A DNA stretch of 64,000 nt from Erysipelotrichaceae bacterium (GTDB lineage Bacteria > Bacillota_I > Bacilli_A > Erysipelotrichales > Erysipelotrichaceae), in NCBI GenBank assembly GCA_022772735.1, contig JALEZD010000009.1, forward strand, positions 108,546-172,545, given 5' to 3'. The notes under the pieces are model-generated. The model was not told where the DNA came from and did not search any database. It worked only from the letters and a program-made list of their open reading frames with translations. The translations under genes and the position numbers were made by a program. Below, in pieces: positions 36,654 through 45,326 of this stretch; the stretch's first letter is position 1, and each line of letters begins with the position of its first letter.

Positions 36654-37493
36654 TTACATAATATTTTTTGGTTTATACTGCATATTAGTTACCTTATAAA
36701 CAGCTATAAATGCTTGTGGATCAACCATTTTAATATAATTCATTAATCTTTGATACTCACTTCTATCCACAATAGTTATTATTTCATTATGTTCTTCTAG
36801 TGTGTATGCTCCAACAACCTTATATATTGTTGCCCCACTTTTTAAATCATTTACAATAAATTTTCTTATTTCATCTTCTTTTTTAGACATTATACAAACT
36901 CTTCTTTTTAATGTCCTTTCAAAAATAAACTGATCTAAAATTAGACCATTTAAATAAGTTCCTAAAATACTTAATATTAAACTTTTACTATTAAACGCAA
37001 ATATAGAAGTAAACGCAACACATAATCCAGAGACTGTTAGTGCCTTTCCAATATCAATATTAAAATATTTGTTAATTATTTTTGCGATTATATCAAGTCC
37101 TCCAGAAGAAGCATTTCTATTAAATAATATTGTTAAACCTATACTTACCACAAAAACATAACACACCACATCTAAAAACTGATCATTTGTAAAAGATTGA
37201 AAATTTGGAAAAACGATTTCAAATATCCATAAAAAAACAGGCATAATTAGTGCAGTATAACAAGTCTTTAACCCAAACTCTTTACCACAAATTTTAACTC
37301 CTATTGCCAATAAAAAAACATTTATTGTAAAAGTTATTTCTGAAACTTTAAAAGGTATAAACTTAGATAAGACTATCGACAATCCTGCAATACTACTGAT
37401 AGATGTTTGACTTGGAATTAAAAAGAAGTAGACAGAAATTGCAACAATAAATATTGCAAATGTAAGAATTAAACCTTCCTTAAAAACTTTCAT
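36654..37493 (-). CDS. YitT-family membrane protein
   Basis: A 279-residue protein: five membrane helices (about 5-190) with the family motif NRNASSGGLDIIAKIINKY, then a cytoplasmic DUF2179 domain (about 205-270: KKRRVCIMSKKEDEIRKFI..GATIYKVVGAYTLEEHNEIITIVDR). YitT proteins are common in Firmicutes; their transport role is unresolved. It is 11 bases downstream of the MFS gene. Confidence 0.92.
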   Translation of the reverse strand: MKVFKEGLILTFAIFIVAISVYFFLIPSQTSISSIAGLSIVLSKFIPFKVSEITFTINVFLLAIGVKICGKEFGLKTCYTALIMPVFLWIFEIVFPNFQSFTNDQFLDVVCYVFVVSIGLTILFNRNASSGGLDIIAKIINKYFNIDIGKALTVSGLCVAFTSIFAFNSKSLILSILGTYLNGLILDQFIFERTLKRRVCIMSKKEDEIRKFIVNDLKSGATIYKVVGAYTLEEHNEIITIVDRSEYQRLMNYIKMVDPQAFIAVYKVTNMQYKPKNIM

Positions 37494-37504
37494 AAAATGT
37501 CCTC

Positions 37505-38725
37505 TTATTTAGATAAATATATTTTTGAAACATCCTTCTTATTTAATACTATACTAAAAATACAAACAATAATACATATTATTCCACCAATACTCATAGC
37601 CATTTTATAATCTAATACTTCACCTAAATATCCAATAAAAAGAGAAAGAATTGAACTAAATACTAAAAATACAATTGCTTGAAAAGTATTAACTCGTGCT
37701 CTCATATTATCAGGTATATATTTTTGAATTGCAGCATGTCTAAGTGTTCCACTTTGAATTCCTAAAAATCCACATATTCCTCTATTTATTAGCATAAGTG
37801 GATATGAAAGCCACAATAATATAACATCCATTACATCATAAAATAAATAAACAAATAATGCATGTGAATATTTGTTTTCATTTTTTAATTTATAGTTATA
37901 CATTAATATACCACCAATACTTCTGCCTATAAAATTTGCAACAGTAAAAAAGCTATACATTGCCATCGTAAATCCACTAACACTTGAAAAAAATGCAACT
38001 AAAATTGATTCATATCCTGTATGCATTCCTCCAGAAACACTTGTATTTATTGTCATAGCTAAAATACCTTTTTCATTTTTTATATAATCTATAGCCTCTA
38101 ATAAATCATTTTTCCATTGAGAAAAAGAAAACTTAATATCTTTAGAAACTGTTTCAACAATATCTATATTGTTTTCAACAATTGATGCAACAACACATAA
38201 AAAGCCTTGAATAATTATTATATTTGCAACACCAATTGCTTTATAAAGAACCGCAGATAAAGGCATCATTATTATCATCAAAGTTGGATACAACATTGAT
38301 GATACAGAATATCCTTTTTCTTCCATACCCTCAGGAATTAGTTTGGGATAAATTGAATTATATGAAAGTTCATCAACTGATCTAATTGAAGCAAGGATAA
38401 GAGAAAATAATAAATAGTATATATATTCAAACTTACTATACAAAAGCCATACACCTGCAATAAGATATAAAATTCCAGAAATAAAATCACCAAATACTAA
38501 AAAGGGCTTTCTAGGCATCTTATCCATAATTGGTGATATAAATATAGGAATAATAATACTTGGTATAACTCTTATCGCCAAAAGTATTGCAGCAGCAAAT
38601 GTTGATTGTGTTTTTTCAAAAACCAAAAAAGATAACGCAAATTCACCTGCAATATTACCTATTGCTCCAAACATTGTTGCAACAATTATTATTGTAAAAT
38701 TTTTACTCCATAAAGTTTTATTCAT
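37505..38725 (-). CDS. MFS transporter
   Basis: A 406-residue protein with 10-12 membrane helices. It starts MNKTLWSKNFTIIIVATMFGAIGN; the family loop motif appears in a modified form (ISPIMDKMPRKPFLVFGD, between helices 2 and 3). The layout resembles MFS drug or solute exporters of the enterobactin exporter/MFS_3 type. Its start overlaps the end of ispD by 8 bases, and GGAGG within the ispD tail serves it. The substrate is unknown. Confidence 0.85.
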   Translation of the reverse strand: MNKTLWSKNFTIIIVATMFGAIGNIAGEFALSFLVFEKTQSTFAAAILLAIRVIPSIIIPIFISPIMDKMPRKPFLVFGDFISGILYLIAGVWLLYSKFEYIYYLLFSLILASIRSVDELSYNSIYPKLIPEGMEEKGYSVSSMLYPTLMIIMMPLSAVLYKAIGVANIIIIQGFLCVVASIVENNIDIVETVSKDIKFSFSQWKNDLLEAIDYIKNEKGILAMTINTSVSGGMHTGYESILVAFFSSVSGFTMAMYSFFTVANFIGRSIGGILMYNYKLKNENKYSHALFVYLFYDVMDVILLWLSYPLMLINRGICGFLGIQSGTLRHAAIQKYIPDNMRARVNTFQAIVFLVFSSILSLFIGYLGEVLDYKMAMSIGGIICIIVCIFSIVLNKKDVSKIYLSK

Positions 38726-39365
38726 AAAAACCTCCAATATCTTCAATCGTTGTTATTTTTATATTGTTATAGTCACCTTCAACTTCAACAATCTTTTCTT
38801 TAGAATATTTCTCAAAAATAGAACAGTCATCTGTCCCAATAAAATTATCATTAAACGCATTTTTAAAGCATTCAAATAATTTTTCAGTATTAAATGCCTG
38901 AGGAGTTTGTGCATGTCTTAATATTTCTCTATCAACAGTAGCTTCAATATAACCATTTTTAACAATTTTGATTGTATCTTTAACTTTCACTAATGGACAA
39001 CACGCAAAATTATTTTCCATTGCATATAAAATTCTATCTACAACTTTTAAATCTAAATAAGGACGAGCACCATCATGTATCAAAACAACATCACTAATAA
39101 CAGCCTTTAATCCATTAAATACACTTTCCTGTCTTGTTTTTCCTCCACAAGCAAGTAAAATTTTTCCATTATTAAACCCTATATTATCAACATAGTCTTG
39201 TATATCACAAACAACAATTATTTGTTTGCATCTAATGTCATTTAAAAATATAGAAATTGTATTTTCTAAAATTGTCTTATCATTTATTTTATAATAAACC
39301 TTATTATATCCTAGATTCATTCTAGTACCTTTTCCAGCAGCAACAATAACAACCGAATATTCCAT
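38718..39365 (-). CDS. ispD: 2-C-methyl-D-erythritol 4-phosphate cytidylyltransferase
   Basis: IspD activates MEP with CTP in the non-mevalonate isoprenoid pathway. Motifs are clear: VVIVAAGKGTRMN..NKVYYKI (CTP loop), LACGGKTRQESVFNGL, VLIHDGARP, HAQTPQAF, GTDDCSIFE and VEGDYNNIKITTIEDI. The length of 215 residues is a little below the usual 225-235. The related TarI/ribitol enzyme is an alternative; TarI has a similar core, but the motif set here favours IspD. It leads the operon with the MFS and YitT genes. Confidence 0.83.
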   Translation of the reverse strand: MEYSVVIVAAGKGTRMNLGYNKVYYKINDKTILENTISIFLNDIRCKQIIVVCDIQDYVDNIGFNNGKILLACGGKTRQESVFNGLKAVISDVVLIHDGARPYLDLKVVDRILYAMENNFACCPLVKVKDTIKIVKNGYIEATVDREILRHAQTPQAFNTEKLFECFKNAFNDNFIGTDDCSIFEKYSKEKIVEVEGDYNNIKITTIEDIGGFYE

Positions 39366-39981
39366 AATCTCATCCCTTAATAAAACATTACCTGAATATT
39401 ACAACATTATAGGTATATTTTCAATGTGCTACTTTATGATAAATAAATGTATTCTATTAATGTTTGTAAGTTAAACTAAATGGATATAAAAAATATAGTT
39501 TAAACTCTAAGTACATAGACTATGGTTTTATAATAAATATTTATGTAAAAAAATGACATAACCCTTTGACATAATTCTTTTAAAACCTGTAAAATTTAGC
39601 TGTAATATAAGATTTAGTTTCTGATAGTTAGTTTGGTAAAATATGATGAAAAAATTTAATATATTAATTATTGTTTACATTTTATTGCATTTAACATTTC
39701 ATATATATGTACTATTTTTTTCAAAATTAAATGATGATAAGCTTATACTTTTAATCATAGCTAATATATATTTTTATTTCATGATAAAAAATGAAGTATC
39801 AAAAAATAAAAAAGAATAGTTGATGATTTATTTATACAGGATATAGTTTTATTCAGCTATACTTTTTTTATTGTTACTACAATTTTTAAGCAAAAAAAAA
39901 GTAAATTTATTTTATTTACTGTCTAATGAATTACTGTTTTATATAACATATTTGTTTTCTTAAGTTAAACAAACTAAGAGG
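39366..39981. other. Intergenic region with a small membrane ORF and repeat copy
   Basis: About 615 bases between ispD and the island. It holds a possible promoter (TTGACA at 39566-39571, TAAAAT at 39590-39595), a 58-codon ORF and, at its right end, one copy of the 59-base repeat shared with 44303-44361. The remainder is AT-rich. Confidence 0.5.
39643..39819 (+). CDS. Possible small membrane protein, 58 aa
   Basis: ATG at 39643 opens a 58-codon frame ending TAG at 39817-39819. The product has two hydrophobic segments (ILIIVYILLHLTFHIYVLFF and LILLIIANIYFYF) and a lysine-rich tail, a credible small membrane protein. A promoter-like pair lies about 50 bases upstream, but the ribosome binding site is weak. 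It may be chance in such AT-rich DNA. Confidence 0.35.
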   Translation: MMKKFNILIIVYILLHLTFHIYVLFFSKLNDDKLILLIIANIYFYFMIKNEVSKNKKE

Positions 39982-39987
39982 TTATCT
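39929..39987 (-). repeat. 59-base repeat, copy 1 (downstream of the truncated methyltransferase)
   Basis: 52 of 59 bases match 44303-44361, and all seven differences are transitions. The core contains an imperfect hairpin (CTTAAGTT/AACTAAG, loop AAACA). It covers the stop codon of the methyltransferase remnant. Confidence 0.75.
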
Positions 39988-40458
39988 ACTTAATGAAATA
40001 AGTCCTGCACAGTTGGATATCTGCTTGAAATGTATTGTAGGAAAATAAATCTTTAACTCATCAATTATAAAATAATGTTCATCTCCATACCACTCATCTC
40101 TGGTTTCATTCCTGCATTTTTTAAGTGCAATGTGGGACTCAAAAGCAATATCCCCAATATATATGCACTCTCTATCATTTAATAACATAAACAAACTTTT
40201 CAAGAAAGTCACTTTTTGCATGTCTGTCAAATGGTGAAGAGAATATGTGGCAACTATCGCATCATATTTTTGCCTTAATAAAGGTTCTACTAGTCCACTT
40301 GAAAAATCACCTTGAAACAATTTTGCAGTTGGCATTTTTTCTTGTGCAAGTTCTAACATTCTATCAGAAAAATCTTGCCCATAAATTACACAACCATGCT
40401 CATATAGCTTAGTAGCCAAAGTTCCTGTTCCACATGTTAAATCATATAGTAAAATCAA
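39982..40458 (-). pseudogene. Class I SAM-dependent methyltransferase, N-terminally truncated
   Basis: The 158-residue frame starts in the middle of motif I (LLYDLTCGTGTLATKLYEHG), then shows motif II-like YGQDFSDRMLELAQEKMP, YDAIVATYSLHHLTD and a YrrT-like C-terminal part. Typical relatives have 35-50 residues before motif I; here a stop lies 5 codons upstream of the first possible start (TTG), so the N-terminus is missing. It is probably a remnant, although the SAM site itself is kept. Confidence 0.65.
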
Positions 40459-40517
40459 GGGTTGCAGATACTAAATTTTCATCTATTCAGGGGGCTACTT
40501 ACCCTACAAACCGGTAT

Positions 40518-40862
40518 TTATATTACTCTTACCTCAATACCGACTACGCCATACTTTTCTTGCTTTTCTTTAGAATAATAAACATCCATATCTGTTGGTG
40601 AAGCTTGATTTATATTTTCATTCGTATATCCGCATCGCAGTAAAGATAATGACTTGTATAGCTTCTCAAATGACGAAAATTTATATAATGCAATTACAAC
40701 AACCTTTAATTTGCATTCACTGTTTCCGATATTTGTAAACTCTATGAAATCACCTACTTGTATCATTTGTCTTTTTTCATCTAATAATCGTAATTCAATA
40801 TCTTTTTTCCCGGACTCTATTGCATAAAAAGGTTCTGAATGTAAATTCATATAATGAATCAA
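40518..40862 (-). CDS. ASCH-domain protein
   Basis: A small (about 115 residues) ASCH-type protein: FYAIESGKKDIELRLLDEKR at the N-terminus, the strand-rich GDFIEFTNIG, and the helical YKSLSLLRCGYTNENI. ASCH/PUA-like domains bind RNA or modified nucleotides. GGAGGT lies 7 bases before TTG 40862, the likely start; ATG 40850 is also possible. It lies in the accessory island; its role is unknown. Confidence 0.8.
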   Translation of the reverse strand: MIHYMNLHSEPFYAIESGKKDIELRLLDEKRQMIQVGDFIEFTNIGNSECKLKVVVIALYKFSSFEKLYKSLSLLRCGYTNENINQASPTDMDVYYSKEKQEKYGVVGIEVRVI

Positions 40863-40911
40863 AATATCTACCTCCATAAATTCTAATTTATCTATTTATC
40901 GCTTAAAATAA

Positions 40912-41754
40912 TTATTTCTTTTCCACTAATTTTTTATTACTATCACCAATTTTTTCAAGTGATATCAATTGTGTTCTAGCAAGTTTTCTTAGCTCAATCA
41001 TTCTTTCTTTTTGTTCTAAGCCTTTTCCAATTAGGATTGCATTGTAGCTTTCCATATTAGATAGTACAAGTAATTCATTTAGACTTGCATAGTCTCTCAT
41101 ATTACCTTTTAAATCTTTATTTTCATCTCGCCATTGTTTAGCTGTCTTATTGAATAAGGCAACATTTAACATATCAGCTTCACTTGCATATTGAAAACCT
41201 AATTGACTATCTGTTAAATCATTTAGAAGATATGTTTGAATGGCATCTGTATGAATCTTATAGTTGATTTTAGATATTTCTCTGTGTAAATTCCAAGTTA
41301 ATGACAGTTTAGAAGTTTCATCAGATTTCAATCTTTTATAATCTTGAATGATATACAACTTAAACTCTGGAGATAACCAAGAAGCAAATTCTAATGCAAT
41401 ATCACTATGAGCATATGTTCCTCCATATCTCCCAGATTTCGATACAATACCTTTTGCATTTGTATTTTCAATCCATTTTTGAGGTGTCATTGTAAATCTA
41501 TTTAAACCGGCTTCCATTTTAAACGTGTCGAATTGCACACGGTTAAAATCTTTGTTATTTAATATTTCCCATAAGCCAATAAATTCTAATGTGTTTCTAT
41601 TCCTCATCCAATTCTGAATAACAAATCTTGGATCATCTTCATTTTTATATCTTGCAATATCTGTTAAAGATATATAATCATTTTTGAAGTCTTCTGTGTA
41701 AATTTCTATTTTGAATCCCTGAGCTTTAATTTTATCTTTTTGTATCTTTGACAA
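40912..41754 (-). CDS. KilA-N domain DNA-binding protein
   Basis: A 280-residue protein. The first 140 residues form a KilA-N domain (YISLTDIARYKNEDDPRFVIQNWMRNRNTLEFIGLWE, then SGRYGGTYAHSDIALEFASWLSPEFKLYI). KilA-N proteins bind DNA and are typical of phages and mobile islands. The C-terminal half is helical (LSLTWNLHREISKINYKIHTDAI onward). AAAGGAGG is 8 bases before a TTG start at 41754; an ATG in between is in another frame and ends after nine codons. It lies directly downstream of the broken copy of the small L12-like membrane gene. Confidence 0.9.
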   Translation of the reverse strand: MSKIQKDKIKAQGFKIEIYTEDFKNDYISLTDIARYKNEDDPRFVIQNWMRNRNTLEFIGLWEILNNKDFNRVQFDTFKMEAGLNRFTMTPQKWIENTNAKGIVSKSGRYGGTYAHSDIALEFASWLSPEFKLYIIQDYKRLKSDETSKLSLTWNLHREISKINYKIHTDAIQTYLLNDLTDSQLGFQYASEADMLNVALFNKTAKQWRDENKDLKGNMRDYASLNELLVLSNMESYNAILIGKGLEQKERMIELRKLARTQLISLEKIGDSNKKLVEKK

Positions 41755-41794
41755 AACTCATTCCTCCTTTCTAGGTTCTATGTATTGTTTACAA

Positions 41795-42236
41795 ACTTCT
41801 ATTTTATTAAATACTATCAAAATACTGCTTTGCTTCTTTCAACTCTAATCCTGTAAGTTCTCTTATCTTTCTAATTGCTTCAACATCTTTGCCATCTTTT
41901 TTTAGATGTGAAATTAATTCTTTTTCCTCATCAGATAAATATATAGATATAAGTTCACTATGTCCTGTAACTTTACATAACTCATCTATCTGATTTTACA
42001 TCTTTTTTATATGTTCTTTATATCTTGAATCATTTAATAATCCCATAAGCATAATCACAAATAATACACCAATAAAAAATAAGTTCTGTCCATAGATATA
42101 TCCTTAAATTTAAATTAATATCTTAAAATATTTAATAGTATTATATCATTTTAATTATTCTTTTATACATAACCTTATTTGATACTTGATGGTTATCATT
42201 AAAATTAAGATAAACATTAATCTATTATTTAAAAAA
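41795..42236 (-). repeat. About 440-base direct repeat, copy 1
   Basis: It matches 45327-45775 nearly base for base, in the same orientation, with scattered substitutions and a few short indels. It covers the whole L12-like gene copy plus about 140 bases of its upstream region. The 3.5-kb unit between the two copies carries the AraC-GyrI, XRE and SIR2 genes. Confidence 0.93.
41807..42093 (-). pseudogene. Broken copy of the small L12-like membrane protein gene
   Basis: It is homologous to the intact gene at 45338-45637. Damage: one A lost in an A run near the start codon, an in-frame 9-base deletion, and CAA changed to TAA at 41996-41998. The start codon at 42093 and the stop at 41807-41809 are conserved. 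Confidence 0.88.
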
Positions 42237-42567
42237 TGTTAGTGATAATTTAGAAGTAACCAAAAATGTTTAATCGACAAACAGATACTCTTTCTCTTTA
42301 TTATTTCTATAAAAAAAGATACTTTTCTTTATATTATTGAAATCAACATTAATTTATTAACTGCATTATTTTTTAATAAATACTATTATGAAACATCAAT
42401 TTAATTTTAATAAAAGTGGATAACCTATTTCTATTATCCACTTATACTTAATTTTATTTTTCTAATCCAACATTTGACTTAGAAATTATAAAATATATTC
42501 TATAAAACTAAGCTGAAATCATACTACTATTTCCTACCGTTTTTCTTCTAAAAAGACAAACTATAAT
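42094..42567. other. Upstream half of repeat copy 1 and downstream region of the AraC-GyrI gene
   Basis: Up to about 42236 it is part of the direct repeat. From 42240 to 42567 no gene is seen, only AT-rich DNA and the terminator at 42410-42443. Confidence 0.5.
42410..42443 (-). terminator. Terminator of the AraC-GyrI regulator gene
   Basis: AAGTGGATAA (42414-42423) pairs perfectly with TTATCCACTT (42434-42443), followed on the minus strand by TTTATT. Confidence 0.7.
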
Positions 42568-43410
42568 TTATTCCTTAACTATTGGAATCCATAACTCCAT
42601 TTTATAATCTTGGCTATCCATATCACCTTCAAAATAATATTCAAAGTCTGGTTTTCCTGAATGAACATAGCCATGCTCAGGGAAGAATACTTCCATCGCA
42701 TATTTCCACCCGTTATGAATACAACTAGGAACACTCCCTGTCAACTCTAAAACGGCATATTCTGATTCTTCAACTTCCAAAACATCTAAGCCCATGCTTC
42801 TTGCTTTGTCTGCATCAGTAACAATATAACCTGCCATATAGTTTATTGTGCTTGGATTTTCTACATCATGGCAAACACCCACACTTTGACCGCTTCCCAA
42901 ACTTGCAAGTTCATTATGGCTATATTTTTCATATAGCTTTTTCCAAACACTTGGGCATAATGATGAATTGATGTTTTTTTCATTTACACCTGCAACTGTA
43001 AATGATTTTTTCTTTTGAATTGTAATGTTCATACTTCTTCCTCCTCTTACACTTAGTGCTAATTGCACTCGTGAAACTAATTTGAACGGTTTTCCATTTC
43101 TCACCTCTAAAGGAGTAAATCCATGAAAATTCTTAAAAGCTGTTCCAAATGAATCCGATGACTCATATCCAAATTTGAAGGCAACATCAATAATCTTTTC
43201 ATCCGTATCTCTTAATATAATAGCTGCTTCTGTTAATCTTCTGCTTCTCAAATATTCTGAGAGTGTTGTTTCGGTTAGAATGGAAAACAAGCGACTAAAC
43301 ATAGAATAAGAATATCCTGATAACTGAGTTACTTTCTTTTCATTGATCTCGTCATCAAGAACCGTTTCAAGATAATCAATTGTATTGTTGAACGACTTGA
43401 TAATATTCAT
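42568..43410 (-). CDS. AraC-type regulator with GyrI-like effector domain
   Basis: A 280-residue regulator. Residues 1-105 are an AraC helix-turn-helix pair (VTQLSGYSYSMFSRLFSILTETTLSEYLRSRRLTEA; IIDVAFKFGYESSDSFGTAFKNFHGFTPLEVR). From about 125 a GyrI/SOUL-like small-molecule domain follows (GVNEKNINSSLCPSVWKKL, ending MELWIPIVKE). Such Rob/BmrR-like regulators sense drugs or amphipathic compounds. ATG 43410 follows AAGGAAAGGGGG. It lies in the unit framed by the long direct repeat, with somewhat higher GC than its surroundings. Confidence 0.9.
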   Translation of the reverse strand: MNIIKSFNNTIDYLETVLDDEINEKKVTQLSGYSYSMFSRLFSILTETTLSEYLRSRRLTEAAIILRDTDEKIIDVAFKFGYESSDSFGTAFKNFHGFTPLEVRNGKPFKLVSRVQLALSVRGGRSMNITIQKKKSFTVAGVNEKNINSSLCPSVWKKLYEKYSHNELASLGSGQSVGVCHDVENPSTINYMAGYIVTDADKARSMGLDVLEVEESEYAVLELTGSVPSCIHNGWKYAMEVFFPEHGYVHSGKPDFEYYFEGDMDSQDYKMELWIPIVKE

Positions 43411-43541
43411 TTGGATTCCCCCTTTCCTTCGGTTTATTTTAGTATAGAAGAAGATTTCTTTTCCTACCCCACAATATACGTACAAGTTTTATAGGTTTCA
43501 TTTCATAGAAATTTATAACTTGTAATAAACTGGGATTGTCA

Positions 43542-44165
43542 TCAAACCAGCACTCCCGTTGTTCGTCTTTTCAACACAATAAAGCTTATTGCACAAATAC
43601 TAATATACACTATAACAAACAATACAACATGAGTAATGCCGATAGGGTATGGGGCAATCCATCCTTGTTTGAAAAGTGCGATAGAAATTGCACCCGTAAC
43701 CATAGAAAAAGGCATGAACAAGAATCCGCTGAGATTAAGCCAGTTAACAGCAAAAGGCGGTTTTGCTGCAGAGATTGACCTCCCGATAAAGTATCCAGCA
43801 ATTCCAACGACCTGAATAATCATTGAGCCCCATATGGTATCCATGATTTGCGTTTCATGCCATCCTGCAAAAGCACTAAATAATCCAATCGCAACAAATG
43901 TTGTTGATGCGATATATAGTATCTTGCTTGTTAGCTCAGAACTTTTCTGTTCCTTATCTGTAACTGGTTCAATTCCTTTTAGAATGTAATCAGTTGTAAC
44001 TCCGAAGTAATCGCTCATGGTGATTATTTTTTCCAAATCTGGCAAGCTTTGTTCACTTTCCCATTTTGAAACTGCTTGCCGAGATACTCCAACCTTATCT
44101 GCAAGTTCTTCCTGTGAAATTCCGTTTGTTTTTCTCAAATACTGTATTCTGTCTGCCATGTTCAT
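43542..44165 (-). CDS. XRE-family regulator fused to a membrane domain
   Basis: A 207-residue protein: XRE helix-turn-helix at 1-65 (IQYLRKTNGISQEELADKVGVSRQAVSKWESEQSLPDLEKI), then a linker, then four membrane helices (about 85-200). Such membrane-bound XRE proteins often report on the cell surface or on antimicrobial stress. AAAGGAG is 8 bases before the ATG. Its GC content and codon choice look higher than those of core genes here, so recent transfer is likely. An imperfect palindrome (GGTTT-N9-AAACC, 44188-44206) just upstream may be its operator. Confidence 0.88.
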   Translation of the reverse strand: MNMADRIQYLRKTNGISQEELADKVGVSRQAVSKWESEQSLPDLEKIITMSDYFGVTTDYILKGIEPVTDKEQKSSELTSKILYIASTTFVAIGLFSAFAGWHETQIMDTIWGSMIIQVVGIAGYFIGRSISAAKPPFAVNWLNLSGFLFMPFSMVTGAISIALFKQGWIAPYPIGITHVVLFVIVYISICAISFIVLKRRTTGVLV

Positions 44166-44187
44166 AACGCAAACTCCTTTCTTTTAT

Positions 44188-44206
44188 GGTTTAGTTATAT
44201 CAAACC
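44188..44206. promoter_or_regulatory. Candidate operator of the XRE-membrane gene
   Basis: GGTTT and AAACC form the arms of an imperfect 19-base palindrome 22 bases before the start codon, where an autoregulator would act. Confidence 0.3.
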
Positions 44207-44302
44207 AATCGGTTACATGGCTACCAAGCCGTCTTGGAAATATGTCAACCAACAGTTGCAATGCTGTTTTTTGTTAAGCCAATATAAACAACTTATTCTA
44301 CA

Positions 44303-44361
44303 AATTACTATTTTATATAATGTGCTTGTTTTCTTAAGTTAGACAAACTGAGAGGTTATCT
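44303..44361 (-). repeat. 59-base repeat, copy 2 (downstream of the SIR2-like gene)
   Basis: It matches 39929-39987 at 52 of 59 positions with only transitions differing, same orientation. It lies 23 bases after the SIR2-like stop codon. Confidence 0.75.
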
Positions 44362-44383
44362 TAGTATTAAAGCAAGATAATTA

Positions 44384-45268
44384 TTATGGAATCATCCTCA
44401 TTGTATCGCTAATAAAATCATCAGTTCTATTGACCTTTTTTATTAAAACACCTAATAATCTCAATCCATTCTCTATGGATGCTTCCATTGCATTACCATT
44501 TTTTTCTGAAAAAATATAAGTAATACTGTTATTTATACATTCATTAGATTTCTTAATCCTTAATCTTTTAGTCAATAACCACCAAATATCAATTTCACTA
44601 TAATCCATTCCAAAGCCTGCAATATAGAGTTCCGTAGAAAAAAATAAATCAATCCAAGAATTCACATCCAATGGTCCCTCTTTTACTCTGTTTTCTATTG
44701 ATTCATATTGAACAGTCTTTTTATTATATTTAAATTTATATTTTCCATTCACATAATCTTGTATTTTTGAAAGAAACTCTCCATATTGGTTCAGACCTAA
44801 TTGGATTGTTTCATATTTCTTTATATCACCATGAATTTTCCATATTTTTATACGATGTCCTGTAGAATCGTTAAAATACTCCGTGTATCTATGAATACTA
44901 TAAATATTTTCTGAATTGTCATAGCCTGACTCTACATATCCGCATTTATTCAACAGCACATAAGCAATACCATCTTCATAATTTGTTGTCAATATATTAT
45001 TGATACCACGACTATTTAGCATTTTTCCAAACGCCGAAATACTATCAAAGTTATTAACTTCGTTTTTAATTTTTAATTTCATTATTTTTTGAGATATCTG
45101 TTTTTTAAATTCGCTCTCGCTTTTCTTGCTTCTATGCAATTCAATTTCATATAAAATTGGATAATTGGTCACATCAGTAATTGTAGAAGAAATTAACTCT
45201 GTCCAAGATGGTATTTCTTCAAATATAGACATAGAAAATCCATTGCCAAGTAAAAGCGTTTTTTCCAT
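44384..45268 (-). CDS. SIR2-like NAD-binding protein, probable defence gene
   Basis: A 294-residue protein of the SIR2_2 type: glycine-rich LLLGNGFSM at residues 5-13, LTTNYED at 93-99 (NAD-ribose Asn/Asp) and the catalytic-type His146 in WKIHGDI; a last block is YIAGFGMDYSEIDIWWLL. In phage-defence systems such SIR2 domains hydrolyse NAD to stop infected cells. No partner such as an Argonaute, HerA or Thoeris TIR gene is visible. The start at 45268 follows GGAGGGTG; the frame extends 5 codons upstream through the ribosome binding site. It lies 69 bases downstream of the L12-like membrane gene. Confidence 0.82.
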   Translation of the reverse strand: MEKTLLLGNGFSMSIFEEIPSWTELISSTITDVTNYPILYEIELHRSKKSESEFKKQISQKIMKLKIKNEVNNFDSISAFGKMLNSRGINNILTTNYEDGIAYVLLNKCGYVESGYDNSENIYSIHRYTEYFNDSTGHRIKIWKIHGDIKKYETIQLGLNQYGEFLSKIQDYVNGKYKFKYNKKTVQYESIENRVKEGPLDVNSWIDLFFSTELYIAGFGMDYSEIDIWWLLTKRLRIKKSNECINNSITYIFSEKNGNAMEASIENGLRLLGVLIKKVNRTDDFISDTMRMIP

Positions 45269-45326
45269 AATTACACCCTCCACATTAATTATTTACATGA
45301 AAAAACTTATATTTATATCTCCCAAA

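Noticed and set aside
42568..44165. The AraC-GyrI and XRE genes as part of a toxin-antitoxin system
   Set aside because: Neither has a small toxin partner; the XRE protein carries its own membrane domain and both look like stand-alone regulators.
39929..44361. The 59-base repeats as integron attC sites
   Set aside because: GTTAAAC/GTTAGAC fit one core-site consensus, but the matching RYYYAAC partner and the long imperfect palindrome are missing, and no integrase gene is visible.
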